Origin: Rhizopus arrhizus
Lineage: Eukaryota > Mucoromycota > Mucoromycetes > Mucorales > Rhizopodaceae
Length of the DNA stretch: 64,000 nt
Assembly (NCBI GenBank): GCA_024220505.1
Contig: JAKZZE010000018.1
Span: forward strand, 124,001 to 188,000
Direction of reading: 5' to 3'
The notes below the pieces were generated by a model. It searched no databases. It had not been told where the DNA came from and saw only the letters and a program-made list of their open reading frames with translations. Shown here in pieces: positions 1 to 12,500 of this stretch. The position numbers were made by a program, and so were the translations under genes. Position 1 is the first letter of the stretch; every line of letters starts with the position of its first letter.

Positions 1-387
1 CTTTATTAGACCGTCTGCTGCAACAACTGTTAATCGAACTGTTTTTGATAAAGACATTGTGCTGATTAAAAGAAAGTGTTCTCTATGGTGGTAGCTTTTT
101 GAGTTCCCTCAAAACAGAATATGCTCACAGCTGATACACACACACCTCGTTTTTTACAAATAAGGAAAGCATGGTTTAACATTCACTTATGCGATCCATC
201 CTATTCTTTCTCAACGTTGACTTATAAGACGGCAAAAGAGATTGATTTAGGCTTGGAAAACGGGTTCTTTTATTATCTTTTCTTTTGGAATCATTTGGCT
301 TCATGATTCATTTGGTTTGGTTTGCTTTCTTTGTACGTCACCGAATTGGATCATTTGATTGGTTCATTTCCACTGCCAAGCCATCCG
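1..387. other. Left-edge sequence without a confident gene
   Basis: No complete gene is visible. Two short overlapping open frames at the edge end in stops at about 63-65 and about 92-94; either could be the 3' end of a gene lying outside the window, but neither is recognised. The rest is AT-rich upstream DNA of TOA2. Confidence 0.4.
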
Positions 388-395
388 TATAAATA
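388..395 (+). promoter_or_regulatory. TATA box of TOA2
   Basis: The octamer TATAAATA lies 75-83 bases upstream of the TOA2 start codon and is followed by a pyrimidine-rich leader, as in fungal core promoters. The assignment rests on motif and spacing only. Confidence 0.55.
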
Positions 396-470
396 GTGGG
401 GGCATCACTTTTTTTTCAAGAGGGAGTACGTATTCATTTTCCTGCTTTCTTACTCTTTTTATATTAAAAC

Positions 471-924
471 ATGTCCAGTACTCCCTTTTATGAACTCTAT
501 CGTCGTTCAAGGTAAATGATTGTAATTTAATCTATAAAAAAGCTAACATTTCATAGCATTGGTATGGCATTGACTGATTCATTGGATGAATTAATTCAAA
601 GCGGACATATCAATCCTCAGTTAGCCATGCGTGTGTTGATGACGTTCGATAGAAGTATTTCTGAAGCACTTTCACAAATTGTTAAAAATAAAGCAACTAT
701 TAAAGTAAAAAGAAAAAAAAAATACATAATCTCCTTTTGAGATTTGTATGTGTATGATTTTTTGATATTTTGTGTTTTAGGGCCATTTACATACGTATCG
801 TTTCTGTGATGAAGTATGGACCTTTATTGTTGAAAACCCAAACTTTAAATTTGATCAAGAACTTGTTTCTGCCGACAAAGTAAAAATCGTTGCTTGTAAC
901 GTCAAGCGTCCAGGAGAGCAGTAA
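471..924 (+). CDS. TOA2: Transcription initiation factor IIA small (gamma) subunit
   Basis: Small subunit of TFIIA, which binds and stabilises TBP on the TATA box in the RNA polymerase II preinitiation complex in the nucleus. Three exons (471-511, 557-704, 781-924) join in frame to a 110-residue protein, the usual family length. Visible family blocks are the N-terminal four-helix part ([20 protein letters not shown], then [14 protein letters not shown]) and the C-terminal beta-barrel part with [11 protein letters not shown] and DKVKIVAC. Donors are GTAAAT and GTAAAA; acceptors are CATAG and TTTAG. The gene converges on YJU2 with only 73 bases between stop codons, so their 3' UTRs probably overlap. 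Identification is firm. Confidence 0.96.
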
Positions 925-997
925 TTTATTACACGCATCCATTGTAGATAATACACACGCATACAAATAAATAAATAAATAAAAAAAAACAGTTTCT

Positions 998-1916
998 TTA
1001 TTCTGAATCACTGTAAGTTGCCAATAAAGAAAGTGCGCCTCCGTTTTCTTGCTTTTTCTTTTTCACAACAATGCCCGCCAAGGGTTTATTGATCTCTCTC
1101 TTTTTTATCACTGCAGGCTTAAAAGAAGGCAGATCTTTAGTTTTTTGATTCACCAAAGTAATTGGGTCTGGTTCTGCTTCTTTCAGCTTACGCACTTGTT
1201 CTCCATCTGCACTTTCAAACACGGCCTTTGCTTCCTTTTCAAATTCTTCCTCTTCTTCCTTCATACGACTACTGATTTCTGCTTGGTCCTCAGTTGAAAA
1301 GCGATTCAGTACTTCATCCACATCAATTCTTTCTGAACGTGCATTACGTGTTCTGATTTCATCCAAAGCATCCAAAATTTCCATTTCTCGCTTGGAATCT
1401 AATGTTCGGTTCTCAAGAGCTTTCATTGGATCCTCTTCTTCTTCTTCACTGCCAGATTCCTTCTTCTCATCTTCTTCTCTCCAAGGCTCAAAGTTTCGAC
1501 TGGCGCCGTGTTCAGCTACATAATCTGTGTTTTTGGGATCAGTCTTGAAAGTGATTTCTGCAGAACAACGAGGACATCTTTTTTATGATAGAAAGAGTGA
1601 ATAACAATGGATAATGATTGGGTTCATGCTTTACCTAATGTAAAATCTAAAAATCTTGATGCTCAAATAAGTTTCGCCTTCAACAGTTTCTTTTCTTGCA
1701 TTGAATTTTTTTCCTTTATAAATATATTCTCCACAACTTTCACATCGCATTGAAAATGGTGACATCAAACGAACCTTGTGTTGAAGATCCTTTGGTTTTT
1801 TTCTATTTCAAATTTAGTTTTCGCTATTGAAACATGATTGCTACTTACTGTCTAGGGATCTGTGAAGGATCAAAATTAGGTGGAAAGTATTTATTGAGTA
1901 CTTTACGTTCAGACAT
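998..1916 (-). CDS. YJU2: Splicing factor YJU2 (CCDC94/CWC16 family)
   Basis: NineTeen-complex-associated factor that acts at the first catalytic step of pre-mRNA splicing, at the branch-site/5' splice-site helix. Exons read 1916-1849, 1802-1635 and 1577-998 on the complement and give about 271 residues. The N-terminus [20 protein letters not shown] is the family signature. It is followed by the zinc-binding pair CESC and CPRC, the [13 protein letters not shown] block, and an acidic/lysine-rich C-terminus that ends in a short serine/aspartate tail. The start is the first ATG before this signature. The neighbour TOA2 is convergent. CWC16/YJU2B is the alternative paralogue, but the N-terminus favours YJU2. 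Confidence 0.93.
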
Positions 1917-3833
1917 GGCGCAAGGGTGAAGTTTAAAAAAGAAAAAAAAAAAAAAAATCAAAGCGCAGCGTTTTCCCCTTCTTTTTAATTAAGCTGACTG
2001 TGACCGTCCAAGAGCTTAATACAAAGTTTTGAAACAACTATAAACATTGCATTTTTTTTTTCATTCTTCTTTTCTTTCTCATCTTAACTTGCAAAGAGAA
2101 AAAGGCATAAAGTGAGCATGTGTTGATTTTCAACAAGATATCGTGTAAGAGTTACATAGTCAGAACCTTCAAAAGTGTCCTGTATAGAATCGGTCTTTTC
2201 AAAGTGCCGTTTGTTCAAATCAACTGTGACGCATTCCGCAAAGATAAAAAGACGATACAGGAAAGAATGAAAATTGATCATTAACACCTTCTCACGAGAC
2301 GTGGTCTTTTACACTTCCAACATTTCAACACAAATGTATATCTTTGTGATTACAGAAAGAAAGAAAATGATGTACACAGAGCGTTTAAAAAGGCGAAATT
2401 GACCATTCGGACACATTATTAACATTAGATATGGTGGTTTATTACATGTTTTATAAAACAGTTACTCCAAAGAACCTTCAACGGCTAGTGTCATCTTTGT
2501 GCAGAGGACATACTAATCCTCTATGTCACTTCAGTTTTATCACGTACCAAAGCTTAAAGAACTTGACAACTCGAAAATAAAAACTAGAAAGCAAGCTTTT
2601 CTCAGAAAAAAAATTATTTGTAACATATATACTCATGTTGGGATTTCTTTTAATGAGTTTGTACAATAATATGTTGTGTCTAAAAGTTACTACTGTTATC
2701 AAGCCTTTCCGAGGAACACGAATGCAGTATACATACTGACAATCAAATTGCTTTTATGAGTTAATTCAATTAGAAAACATTCCAGTAATTGACTGATACA
2801 TACTTTAACAAAAGAGTCTGGTACTAATCATTTAATAAAATAGAAAGATATGTTTTAGATTGCCCAGCTAATGATGGCTGTGGACAGATATCCATAAATC
2901 TTTCAAATACACACATTCTAGTGGATTAAATCAACAGTCGGTTATCATTTCATTTTTTTGGCTTTTTACAATTCTCTCAAGTCAAATCATACTCTTTTCA
3001 TTCCATCTTTAACATCACGCATAGTTTAAAAAACAAATTTCGTAATTGATGGTGTCTTTGAGGATTATATCCCACAAGAACTCCTTCACTACATGTAGTA
3101 TGTGTACCATTCACCTCTCAAACCATCAATAGCTCAGTGCCAGACAGCTTGCTCAGGAAGTGATAGGATTACCAAATATGGAAAACAGAGATGGTATAGG
3201 CCTCAAATGTAATTTATATCAGATAAATACTGTACTCATTAAAAGGGACTGGTTGAGTTGAGGTGTTCACAACGACAAGGTTATTTATGGACTATATTGA
3301 AAGAAATCAACATAGAAACTCCGATCATACCAAATACCTCCACTTTGTTGTTCCTTGATAATAAAGGCAAGTACAATGAATAATACGACATCAGTAACCA
3401 CAAAATGGTATGCATATACATAGACAAGGATGACTTACACAATGAATAGACAATTTAAATTGAATTTACAACTATTCAATAAAATTACAATTGTGTGAGG
3501 CTCCTTAAGGACTTGCATTAAGTTGTGTATCATTTCGGTTTTCTGAAATAAAAACGTGTTTAAAAGATGATTACTTTATAATTTCTTTATTGCCAATTCA
3601 AATAATTTTATATTGCATGCGCTCATCAAATGAAAATAAGTAAATAAGTAAAAGGAGTAACTTGTACGTGTTTTATTCATTTTATTATTGCATAAAGAAA
3701 AGAGGGGTCCATTCTATTTATGATTCCGCTTGTGTAAAGAAAATCGGAGTTTTACTTCATGTTGATCTCCCAATAAAGGTGATATCGCATATTCGAAACT
3801 CTGAAACTCAGTTTATTTCCATTATTTATTAAA
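1917..3833. other. Intergenic region between divergent YJU2 and SEC1
   Basis: About 1.9 kb of AT-rich DNA with both flanking genes transcribed away from it, so it holds both promoters. One complement-strand open stretch (2084-2287) and a few short protein-like stretches near 3040-3250 read like decayed coding sequence, but none is recognised. No RNA gene or repeat array seen. Confidence 0.5.
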
Positions 3834-5448
3834 ATGTCAAGCATTATTGAGATAATGCGAAAACGTAAGCAAAGAAATGGCTATGTTATTGCCAATTGTG
3901 TACTAAAACCAGAGCAAATTTCAGGTCTGATGGACTCTATCAAGTCCATTCAACCTCCAGGAAAGTGGAAAATTATTGTGGTCGATTCAAAAAGTATTCA
4001 AATTCTCAATGCCGCTTGCAAGATGTATGATATTTTAGAAGAAAATGTAAAAAGAAAAAAAAAAAGCAACAAAATGAGCTTCTTCTACTTTTTTCTGTGC
4101 TAAATATCCTTGTTAGGTTACATGTATGGTTTTACTTTCTTAAAAATGAGCACATCGAAAAATTTAGATGTACTTTTAAACTAACTTTTTTTTCAACAAA
4201 AGTGGTAGAGAATATTGAAAAGAAGCGACAGCCCTATCCTTCTTTGGAGGCAATATATTTTTTGACACCTTGTCGAGAATCCATTTATCGACTGGTAGAT
4301 GACTTTTCAACTAAACCACCCACTTATAAAGCTGCTCATATTTATTTTACAAGTGGTAAAAAGAGAAGAAGAAGAAAATAAAGAGTTCACGATAAAGTTG
4401 AAAAGTTTAACTTTTATTACTTCAATGTAGGATTAAGCGATGATTTATTTTCTGACCTGAATAGAAAACTGAAATCGAGTGGAGCTGCAGCATATGTATC
4501 AAGCCTAAAAGAGCTTTACGTAGATTTTATGGGTAAGAAAGTAGAAGGATGAGATATAGTAAGAGGAAATATGTTGTTCTAACAGAGGACAAACTAGTTT
4601 CTGAATCATCCGTCTTTACTGTGGACCCAAGCACAAGTTTTTTAACCTTATTTGGAGAAAACCATGGATCAGATGCAGAGGAAGCATTAAGACAAACAGC
4701 AAAGCAGGTAACAAAAAAAATAAAAGAGAAAGGCAAAAACACAAAAAGAGCTTACAAGTCTCTAGTTGCTTTCTGTCTGTGCCACGCTTGGAGAGGATCC
4801 AATCATTCGGTATCAAATACAGTCAGAGGGCGGAATACATCCTCAAGGATCACCTGCTGGAAAACTCGCTCGTATTGTTCAGCAAGAGGTTGATAATTTT
4901 TGTAGACTGAATCCTAATTTCCCCGTAAAGCATTGTGTGTTGAATGATTGCAGCTTGTTAATCCTTTTATGTTTTAGCCACAACGCCAACCACCCCAACC
5001 TAGAGCTACACTCTTAATCCTCGATAGATCCATTGATCCTGCAGCACCATTACTACATGAGTTCACATATCAAGCAATGCTAAATGACTTGTTACCAGTT
5101 CAGGAAACAGAAAATCATGTTGGAATAAAATACACGTATGAATTCAATCAAGCGGATGGATCCCTTGGATCGCAGGAAGTCACCTTGGATGAAGAGGACA
5201 GTGTCTATAAATCAGTTCGTCATATGCATATCGCTCAATGTTCTGATTATTTGATTGAAAAGTTTAATGAGTTCTTGACAGAGAATAAGGCAGCTACGGG
5301 GTAAGAGGACGCTTTATTTTTTCTCATTGACAGTAACCTATATGTTTTTATAAAGTGATCGAGGTTCTGAGAATAAGAGTGCGATAAAAAACTTGAAGGA
5401 AATGAAAGATACTTTGACCAACTTACCTCAATTCCAAGATATGAAAGC

Positions 5449-5520
<72 letters not shown>

Positions 5521-6808
5521 GGTTTTGAACATCATTTCTGATTAAATTATCTATAGTATTCTGCACATTTGAGCATTGCTCAAGAATGTATGTCATATTT
5601 TGAAAGACATAAACTTAATTCTGTTGGCAATTTGGAACAGGTATACTACTCATTGTTAGTATAAATTATCAGGTCAAAGACTTACCATTCATTTAATAAG
5701 AATATGGCTACAGCTGAAACAGCTGATGGAGAAACGCCGATGACGATTGTACTTGATATGGTGCCTCTATTAGCTGACCCAAATATCAGGTAGTAGACCA
5801 AAAAATAGAATGTTTACTTCCAGGTTCTGAACTTTTTGTTTTTGTAGTTCTGTGGACAAAGCACGTTTATTGATGTTATACATTATCTGGAAAGAAGGGG
5901 GGATTTTTGAAGATGATAAGCGTAAATTAATTGAGCATGCAAAACTGACTGGTGAATTACGCGAAGCAGTGAACAATCTTCCATTGATTGGAGTAAAGCT
6001 CACTCGGTTACGCAGTAAAGAAAAGTCATCATTTATAAAGAAAAGAAGAGATAGAAATAAGAGAAACAAAGATGAAGAGCAACCTTATGAACTTTCTCGT
6101 TATGTTCCTGTTTTAAAGAAAGTCATGGACGTAAGTGAACACTATAAACAAAAGAAATGAAAGAAAGTGACTAGATTGTACTAGGCACACTTGTACAATG
6201 GCTTAGATGCAAACCAGTTTGGTTTTACAAAGGAATCAGACAAGGATCCTGTAGCAGAAGGCAATGCACCGTCTGCTATTCCTGCTAGTGGTGTTTCACT
6301 GCGTACCACTAAACCAACTTGGGCGAAAAAGAGCAACAGCATTCATGTAGGAGGGCATTCATATGATATCAAAACCCTTTCCTAATCATCCTTTATTCTT
6401 TAGGGTTCATCGCGATCAACGAATGGCGCGAAATTGATTGTGTTTATCATTGGTGGAGCTACTTATTCTGAGATTCGCTCCGTTTACGAAGTAGCCCAGG
6501 CTCACCAACGCGACATTTTCATAGGTACAACTGAATTATTGCGTCCAGCTACATTTATCGAGCATGTTGGTCATCTAAAACGGCCTGCTCCCACCCCTCA
6601 ATCTGTCATTACACCTTACGTCCCACCACAAAGGCCAGTTGAGGTTACCAAGGCAACCTCACTCATGTCACATATGCATATTACAAGTTCTCCACAATTA
6701 AGCAGTAAAAGCTCAACTCTATCTCTGTCTACTGTTGCTTCATCGGAGAAACCAGTGGTTCCAGAAGAAAAGAAAAAGAAGAAAGGTTTGAAGAGATTGT
6801 TTGGTTAA
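3834..6808 (+). CDS. SEC1: Sec1/Munc18-family protein SEC1, exocytosis
   Basis: SM protein that binds assembled SNARE complexes and promotes vesicle fusion at the plasma membrane. Thirteen exons (3834-4046, 4117-4123, 4203-4355, 4431-4532, 4586-4707, 4766-4924, 4978-5300, 5356-5452, 5557-5640, 5701-5789, 5848-6130, 6185-6346, 6404-6808) sum to 2199 nt, a clean frame of 732 residues. Family blocks in order: WKIIVVD near the N-terminus, PSLEAIYFLTP, LLILDRSIDPAAPLLHEFTY (domain 2), YELSRYVPVLKKVMD, and GGATYSEIRSVYEV near the end. The C-terminus adds a Ser/Pro-rich and lysine-rich tail beyond the core. Exon 2 is a 7-nt microexon, and intron 8 contains 63 consecutive A. The gene converges on the acyltransferase gene with 62 bases between. 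Confidence 0.93.
4117..4123 (+). other. Seven-nucleotide microexon of SEC1
   Basis: GTTACAT sits between TTGTTAG (acceptor) and GTATGG (donor). Upstream intron 4047-4116 has a CTAAAT-like branch; downstream intron 4124-4202 has ACTAAC before a T-run and AAAAG. Including it restores the frame and supplies Val-Thr-Leu between EEN and VENIEKK, matching the Ile-Thr-Ile at this position in Munc18. Without it no GT-AG pairing joins the two conserved blocks in frame. Confidence 0.8.
5455..5517 (+). repeat. 63-nt poly(A) run inside a SEC1 intron
   Basis: An uninterrupted A63 begins immediately after the GT of the donor of the intron 5453-5556. The intron ends in CTATAG with ATTAAAT as a possible branch. 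The flanking exons are conserved SEC1 coding sequence. Confidence 0.95.
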
Positions 6809-6870
6809 GAAAAGGCATATTGATAAATAAAGAAAAAGAGAAGGCGTCTATTTCTCTCTTTACACTTTAT

Positions 6871-8466
6871 TTAAATTTGTTTCTTTTTTAACTTTGAGGT
6901 ATCCAAGTATGGAGGTAAATATTTGTCAGCAACGACGATAATGAGGATTGCAAAGTGACCTATGAATCCTACACTTTTATATGCTATCCATGCTCGACTG
7001 AACTTTAAGAGCTCGAATCCAACAATGCCATAAGCAATTGCAGCTTGACATGCTATCCAAGCAATGCACCTCCATAAATAAAAGTAAATCTCATTTTGCT
7101 TTGCGTAAGATTGAATCAAAGGAACAAGTCTTTTGGTAAGAATTGCTTCACACAAGACAAATAAAAATTCCAATGCAAAAGTTGAAAAGTAGACAGAATG
7201 GAATCCATGCCAGACGGCCAAGAAAGCAAGAGTACCGAATTGTGAAGCCAACTTGTTTCCAAGGAACCTCAGACGCTTAAAAACATAATACTTTGACCAA
7301 AGATTTGTATTGATATTGAACGATCCAATCACCTCATGAAGTGAAGTGGCTGTTTCAAACTTTTCTGGCAGCGTGTTGGCTAGCCCACCATAATGAGCAA
7401 GGCCCTCTTCATCGATGCCTTCATACGAGATACCGAAAGCTGCAATGGCGCCTATGATATAAAAAAAAAGTGGAATGAAGATTACAGATTTAATTCAGCG
7501 AGCTACTCGATTATCTTTACCTTCTGTTAATAGCCAAATACCAATGTATTTACTATAAGTGAATTTACCAGCAATGCAAAAGAAGAATGCACGCTTGAAA
7601 AAATTGAATGAGAGGTATTCATCAGTCAACAAATAAGAGGTTGAATATTTGCTGCCAAAAGCTTGTTGAAAGCCAAGATAAACAATTGCCAAAAGTACCG
7701 AGTGTAAAACATGAGCACCCTGTGCTCTTTCTCTCTCACCCTGCCGCTCAGCATTCAGCTTGAGATCCACGCGATCTAACCACTTGCTGTACAATGAAAA
7801 AGAAAATTGAGGACCAACAACAAAGGCGGCAGGATAGAGAGCATAGGCTGTGACGAGTTGGATATTGGGTAACTCGGTGAGAGGTGTGTCAGCCCCAAAA
7901 GATAAGGGTAACGTAGCAGGCGACTTTGCTGTTTCAGTACTTCGGATGGCAGTCTTTGTAGGATCTTGATTTTTTTCTAGCTGCTCTTTGGATGGGGGAT
8001 TAGGTACTGTGAATTTTTTGCGACCATCATAATAATCAAATCCAAAACCCATCATACGGAGACACAAAATGCATTGCGTCATGGTCCAAGTAATGTCATA
8101 CTCATCTGTTTCCATAAAATAATATCCAGCTAATAAATAAACAGCATTAAAGATCCAAACACCTGCCGCTGCAAGCTTGCGATTCTGCATTTGTTCTCCA
8201 AGAAGGAAACAGAGGCTGTAGGATGCAGCGATTGTGATAAGAGAATGGTATATCTGAAATCCATTAAAAAACAGGTTCAATGCAAGACCGCTGAGAAGAA
8301 TATACTGATTACGATCTTCTCGTGTTGATTTAGGTGAGTTTTGGCTGTAGTATCGTTTCTTGTAAAGGTAGGCAGCAGGATACGCAAAGAGAATGGTCAA
8401 TAAGAGCCGAAGAGTAGACTCTGGTAAGCCTATCACTTGAGAAAGTAGGTCTGTGATAGTGCTCAT
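6871..8466 (-). CDS. ALE1: MBOAT lysophospholipid acyltransferase (ALE1/LPCAT-like)
   Basis: Multi-pass ER enzyme that re-acylates lysophospholipids with acyl-CoA in phospholipid remodelling. Two exons (8466-7521 and 7451-6871) give about 508 residues, normal for the family. Hydrophobic segments run through the whole chain. The MBOAT catalytic histidine is in TLAFLAVWHGFHSVYFSTF in the second exon, preceded by FNINTNLWSKYYVFKRLRF, the conserved asparagine region. Motif GFDYYDGRK lies about one third in. The C-terminus is lysine-rich (KLKKKQI), compatible with ER retrieval. I take the ATG before STITDLLSQVIG as start; an upstream in-frame ATG at 8577 would add 37 residues of doubtful worth. 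The gene overlaps nothing and converges on SEC1. Confidence 0.9.
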
Positions 8467-9528
8467 TTTACTCGTTACTATTAAACGGAAGAGAAAGGGA
8501 AAGAAATAGGAATAAAATGCCCCTAGTTTCGTAAGACGAAGGTCATTCTGGGTAACAAACCAAAAGCGGACTTTCATACAGTCCGTACCTTCTCCTTATT
8601 TGAAAAAGCCATATCTCTGTTATATCTACATGGGATAATGAGTCTATAGGCTTATATCCGTATATCTTGGGTGATGAAAGTTAATGAAACATATCCTTGT
8701 ATTTGGTACACATTTTCATATGATGGCATGCTTACTTTTCATGCATAATTAGTATTGCGGCGATCCAAACTATTTCAGTAACTGAAAATACCTTTTTGTG
8801 TAATTTAAGCAATGGTTAAAACAATTATAGTTATGTAATCAGTAATATCATACGCTTTTCAAAGGCCTTTCAATAAAGTAGATGATGTCCTAGTTCTTTT
8901 CATCAAGATGTTGGGATCCAACACTTCTTGTCATTTTCCGAATGTGTTACCAATGTGCATAAACTGGTCAATTTATACAACAGATTTGTTCCAGTAACCA
9001 CCAACTTGCATGTATTATGTAGCGTCCCCAAAACTTCTTTCATCTCTATCTTTTCACAACAAAAGCTAACAAATTTTAAAAAAAAGCTCTAATCTCAGTG
9101 AAATACAATCTAGTTTTATCAGACAAATAATTTACTTACGCACTATGTGAATCACGTCTTTTTTTTTCAAAGGAAGTCAATGCAATAAGCGAACTGGATA
9201 AACATAAATAAGATTGATGTGGATAGTGAAATGTTTATCTAGTCTTACAAAACCATCAATGGCAGCTTAAAGTAGACATTTCTCAAAAATGCTTTTTCTC
9301 ATTGTATTGAGCAAGCCTTACTTTTTTTTTTTTTTTTGTGAAAAAACGGGGTACTTACAGCCATCTACTTGATTAAAATAATAGCTGATGAAACCCTCTC
9401 AGCATGACTGTAACTACAAGGCACAAAAAGAAGGTTTTAATTTACATACCATCATCAGGATCTCCAACGACTTGTTTTGTTCGATAGTTCTAACGATAAT
9501 TAACACAGTTTTAGCTTGCTTTAAGAGG
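8467..9528. other. Intergenic region
   Basis: About 1 kb of AT-rich DNA upstream of the acyltransferase gene and downstream of the CTR9 relic. It holds a T15-type run near 9322-9337. No gene, RNA or repeat array recognised. Confidence 0.5.
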
Positions 9529-12500
9529 TTAGAAGCAAAACATTTTTATCAGCTTATCCTTCTTATCCAACATTCTCTTTTTCTTTCTTTTTATTTTCAC
9601 TTCCTCTTCTTCTATACCACGCTCCTTTCGCTTTCTATTTCGTCTCTTTGCCTTCTTTTCCTCATCCATATCACCTTTGTCTACTTGTCGACTAGCCCTC
9701 ATCCTATTATTTTCACGAACCTTTCTCATCCACCTACGACGAGCTTCTTTCATCTTTTCCTTTTCAGTTTGTTCTAAGCGACATTTTTCTTTCTCGGCTG
9801 CAGCTTCCTCTTCTCGCTTCTTCTTTGCAACTTCCAATTTTTGTCGTTTCTCTTCTTCAAATCGGATTTGCTCTGTTAGTTTTCTTTCCAATTGTGTACG
9901 GAGTGTTTCACCATAACGCTCACGCTGTTCCAGAGACCGATCAGCTATTTGTTGAGCATAAGATTGTTGAACAAGCGCAGGATTGTATAGTATTGTTTTA
10001 TCGGAAGGGTTGAGATGAAGTGCTCGTTCAGTATTCTTTAGAGATTCGTACATGGCTTCATGTTCTTTTTCAGATTTAGTGAGAATATATTGTGCTCTTG
10101 CAAGACAGAAAAGTAAATTGGTATTTTTATTATTAAAAACACTTTTTGGAGCAGTTTCCATACTAATAACAAAGCTATAGATTGTCATTCATCTTTTGTT
10201 CCTGATTCATTTTTGCTCTTACCACCACAATCGCCTATTAACTCAACATAAGCATGTGCTAAATTCACCCACGTATTAGGCTTTGCCACATTGGCCTCTC
10301 GTACTTGATTGAATATATCTTTAGCTTGCTCAATATGGCCATTTTCAGCAATAGTGATAGCTAGTCCATTAGCAGCATATGCATTCATTGGATCACGTCG
10401 CAACGTTTGAGTACAAAAGTTGACCACTAATTTGTAAGTATCTGCTCTTTGCTTTTTGACCTTTTCAGATTTGAGTTCTCTAGCTGTCATGCAATGGTAA
10501 TTGCCAAGAGCGACATGTGCATAAAAATCATCCTTATCACAGTCTTTCAAGACCTTTTCAAAAGATCGCTTGGATAATTTTTCAGTGTTCAATGCATGTG
10601 CCTAGTCAATCATAATTCATGCTTTTGTATTTAATGGATCTGCATCAAACACTTCTTTATAATAATTTAATAGCTTCAGTTGATCGATCAAGAGACTGCT
10701 CTATTGCTCCCATACGCAGATGTGCTATACAAGGTATTAAATAAGCTTGAAACTCATAAAATGTTGCAGCTCATATCTTGTACCTTGGCATAAGATGGGT
10801 AATCCTCTATTAGCTTTCTATAAATAGCTGTGGCTTTTTATATCTCTAGCTTTTCTTCATATAACCTTGCCAAGCTATAGCTCATTGTAAGTTTCAAATC
10901 TTTTTCTTCATTATTACAAGCCTCGGCTGCTTGAATAGCAAGACCATCATAATGCTCTGCATCAGTATATTTTCCTCAAAGAATGATGCATGACGGCAAT
11001 GCTGTTCAACAACAAAGACTTGATTTGTTTTATATGTTCCTCAGCTATTTGTTCATCATCTGATGAATTGTCTATTACTATAGACACCTGCTGATAATCT
11101 GAAATTACATGAACAACACAAATCAAAATCATTTCATTCCTTAAGCTTACATTTGAATACTAGATGTTTATCCTTTTCTTTACGCTTTTCGGCAATTTCC
11201 ATACATCAACATGGATCATCGTCAGCATATTTTAGAAGCTTGTCAAAAAAAAAAAGACGATTGGTTTATCTCTTTTTCTAGCAAGTTCGTATAGAGAACC
11301 CAAAATTTTCATGACCTTAATACATGCAGGCTGCGAGTGATGAAGCTTTTCAAATATCTCAATGGCCGTATCATGCTCGCCTTGATTTATATGCATTTGT
11401 CCCATACCGAATTGAGCCAAAATATACTCAGGGTCTAACTCAAGTGTCTGTAGGTACAATTTGTATGCGTTGTCATCGTCTTTTGTTTAATGGTGTGCTC
11501 TGGCGATTGGATAGGATGCCTCTGCTTTTGTCACATTATTGGAAGCTATTCTGAATGCCCTAGAGGCAGCTGACATAGTCCATCTAATGCTATATACTGA
11601 AATGTAAATGGGGAATGGACAAGTACTTTGGAAAGTGATGCTGATCTTTTCAAAATCAAGCGTGAAGAAAAAGTGATTTGCCATCCTGTTTAGTGTAACA
11701 GGATGTTTTACGTTGCCTATGTTAAAGTCCGTGTCACAAACTTATTTCCTGCTGAAAGACATTGTTTTCTGAATCCTTTGATTCATTTAATTCAATGATG
11801 GCCAACACGATTAGGGCTGCTGAATTTGGCGTAGAGCTTTAGAAAATGACAAAGAAATAAATCAGTCATGATTTCCCTCATGCTGGATTCTTTTTACAAT
11901 GTCCAGGCATCATTTTAGTATTGCTTTTGCTTCAGGGTACATTTTCAACTGTGCAAAGCACTGAACAATGTCTAGACGAATCTCAGTAGCAGAAAGCCGG
12001 CCGCATGAGAATCTCTGGACGTCTTGATATGTTTTAAATGCATCTTTATACTGCCGTAAGTGATACTGGATTTGGGCTCTACCAAGTAAGGCAGGCATGC
12101 AGTTTGGACGCTTCCCAAGAATCATATTAAACGACCGAGCTGCATCATCTACTTTTCGCAAAAGCATATAAAGGTTGCCTTTTACGATAAATGTAGGTTC
12201 ATATTGATTATGAATCCGATCTGCTTCGTTGACGTACTGTGTGTCTATCGTCAGGTATTTTTGGCATTCTATTTCTTCAGTTTGCTTCCTCGCAAGCCGT
12301 ATATTGAGTGCAGCAATCAAACTCAACAGGGGAAGCTTTTGTCTCGGTTGAATGTGGACTGATTGACTTGTGAGTGAAAGGAAAAAGTGTTATAAATGCT
12401 GTCTTGACTATTCTTTTTTACCCATCGATAATGCTGCTTCAACAACCATTACACTTTGTTCGATTTTATTTTGGTCATAATATTCTGTCTGTGTAGCGTT

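Noticed and set aside
4047..4202. Reading 4047-4202 of SEC1 as a single intron
   Set aside because: It gives the wrong phase for the conserved downstream block and drops the residues that match Munc18.
7495..8577. Upstream ATG at 8577 as start of the acyltransferase
   Set aside because: The extra 37 residues are not family-like; the ATG at 8466 begins a normal N-terminus.
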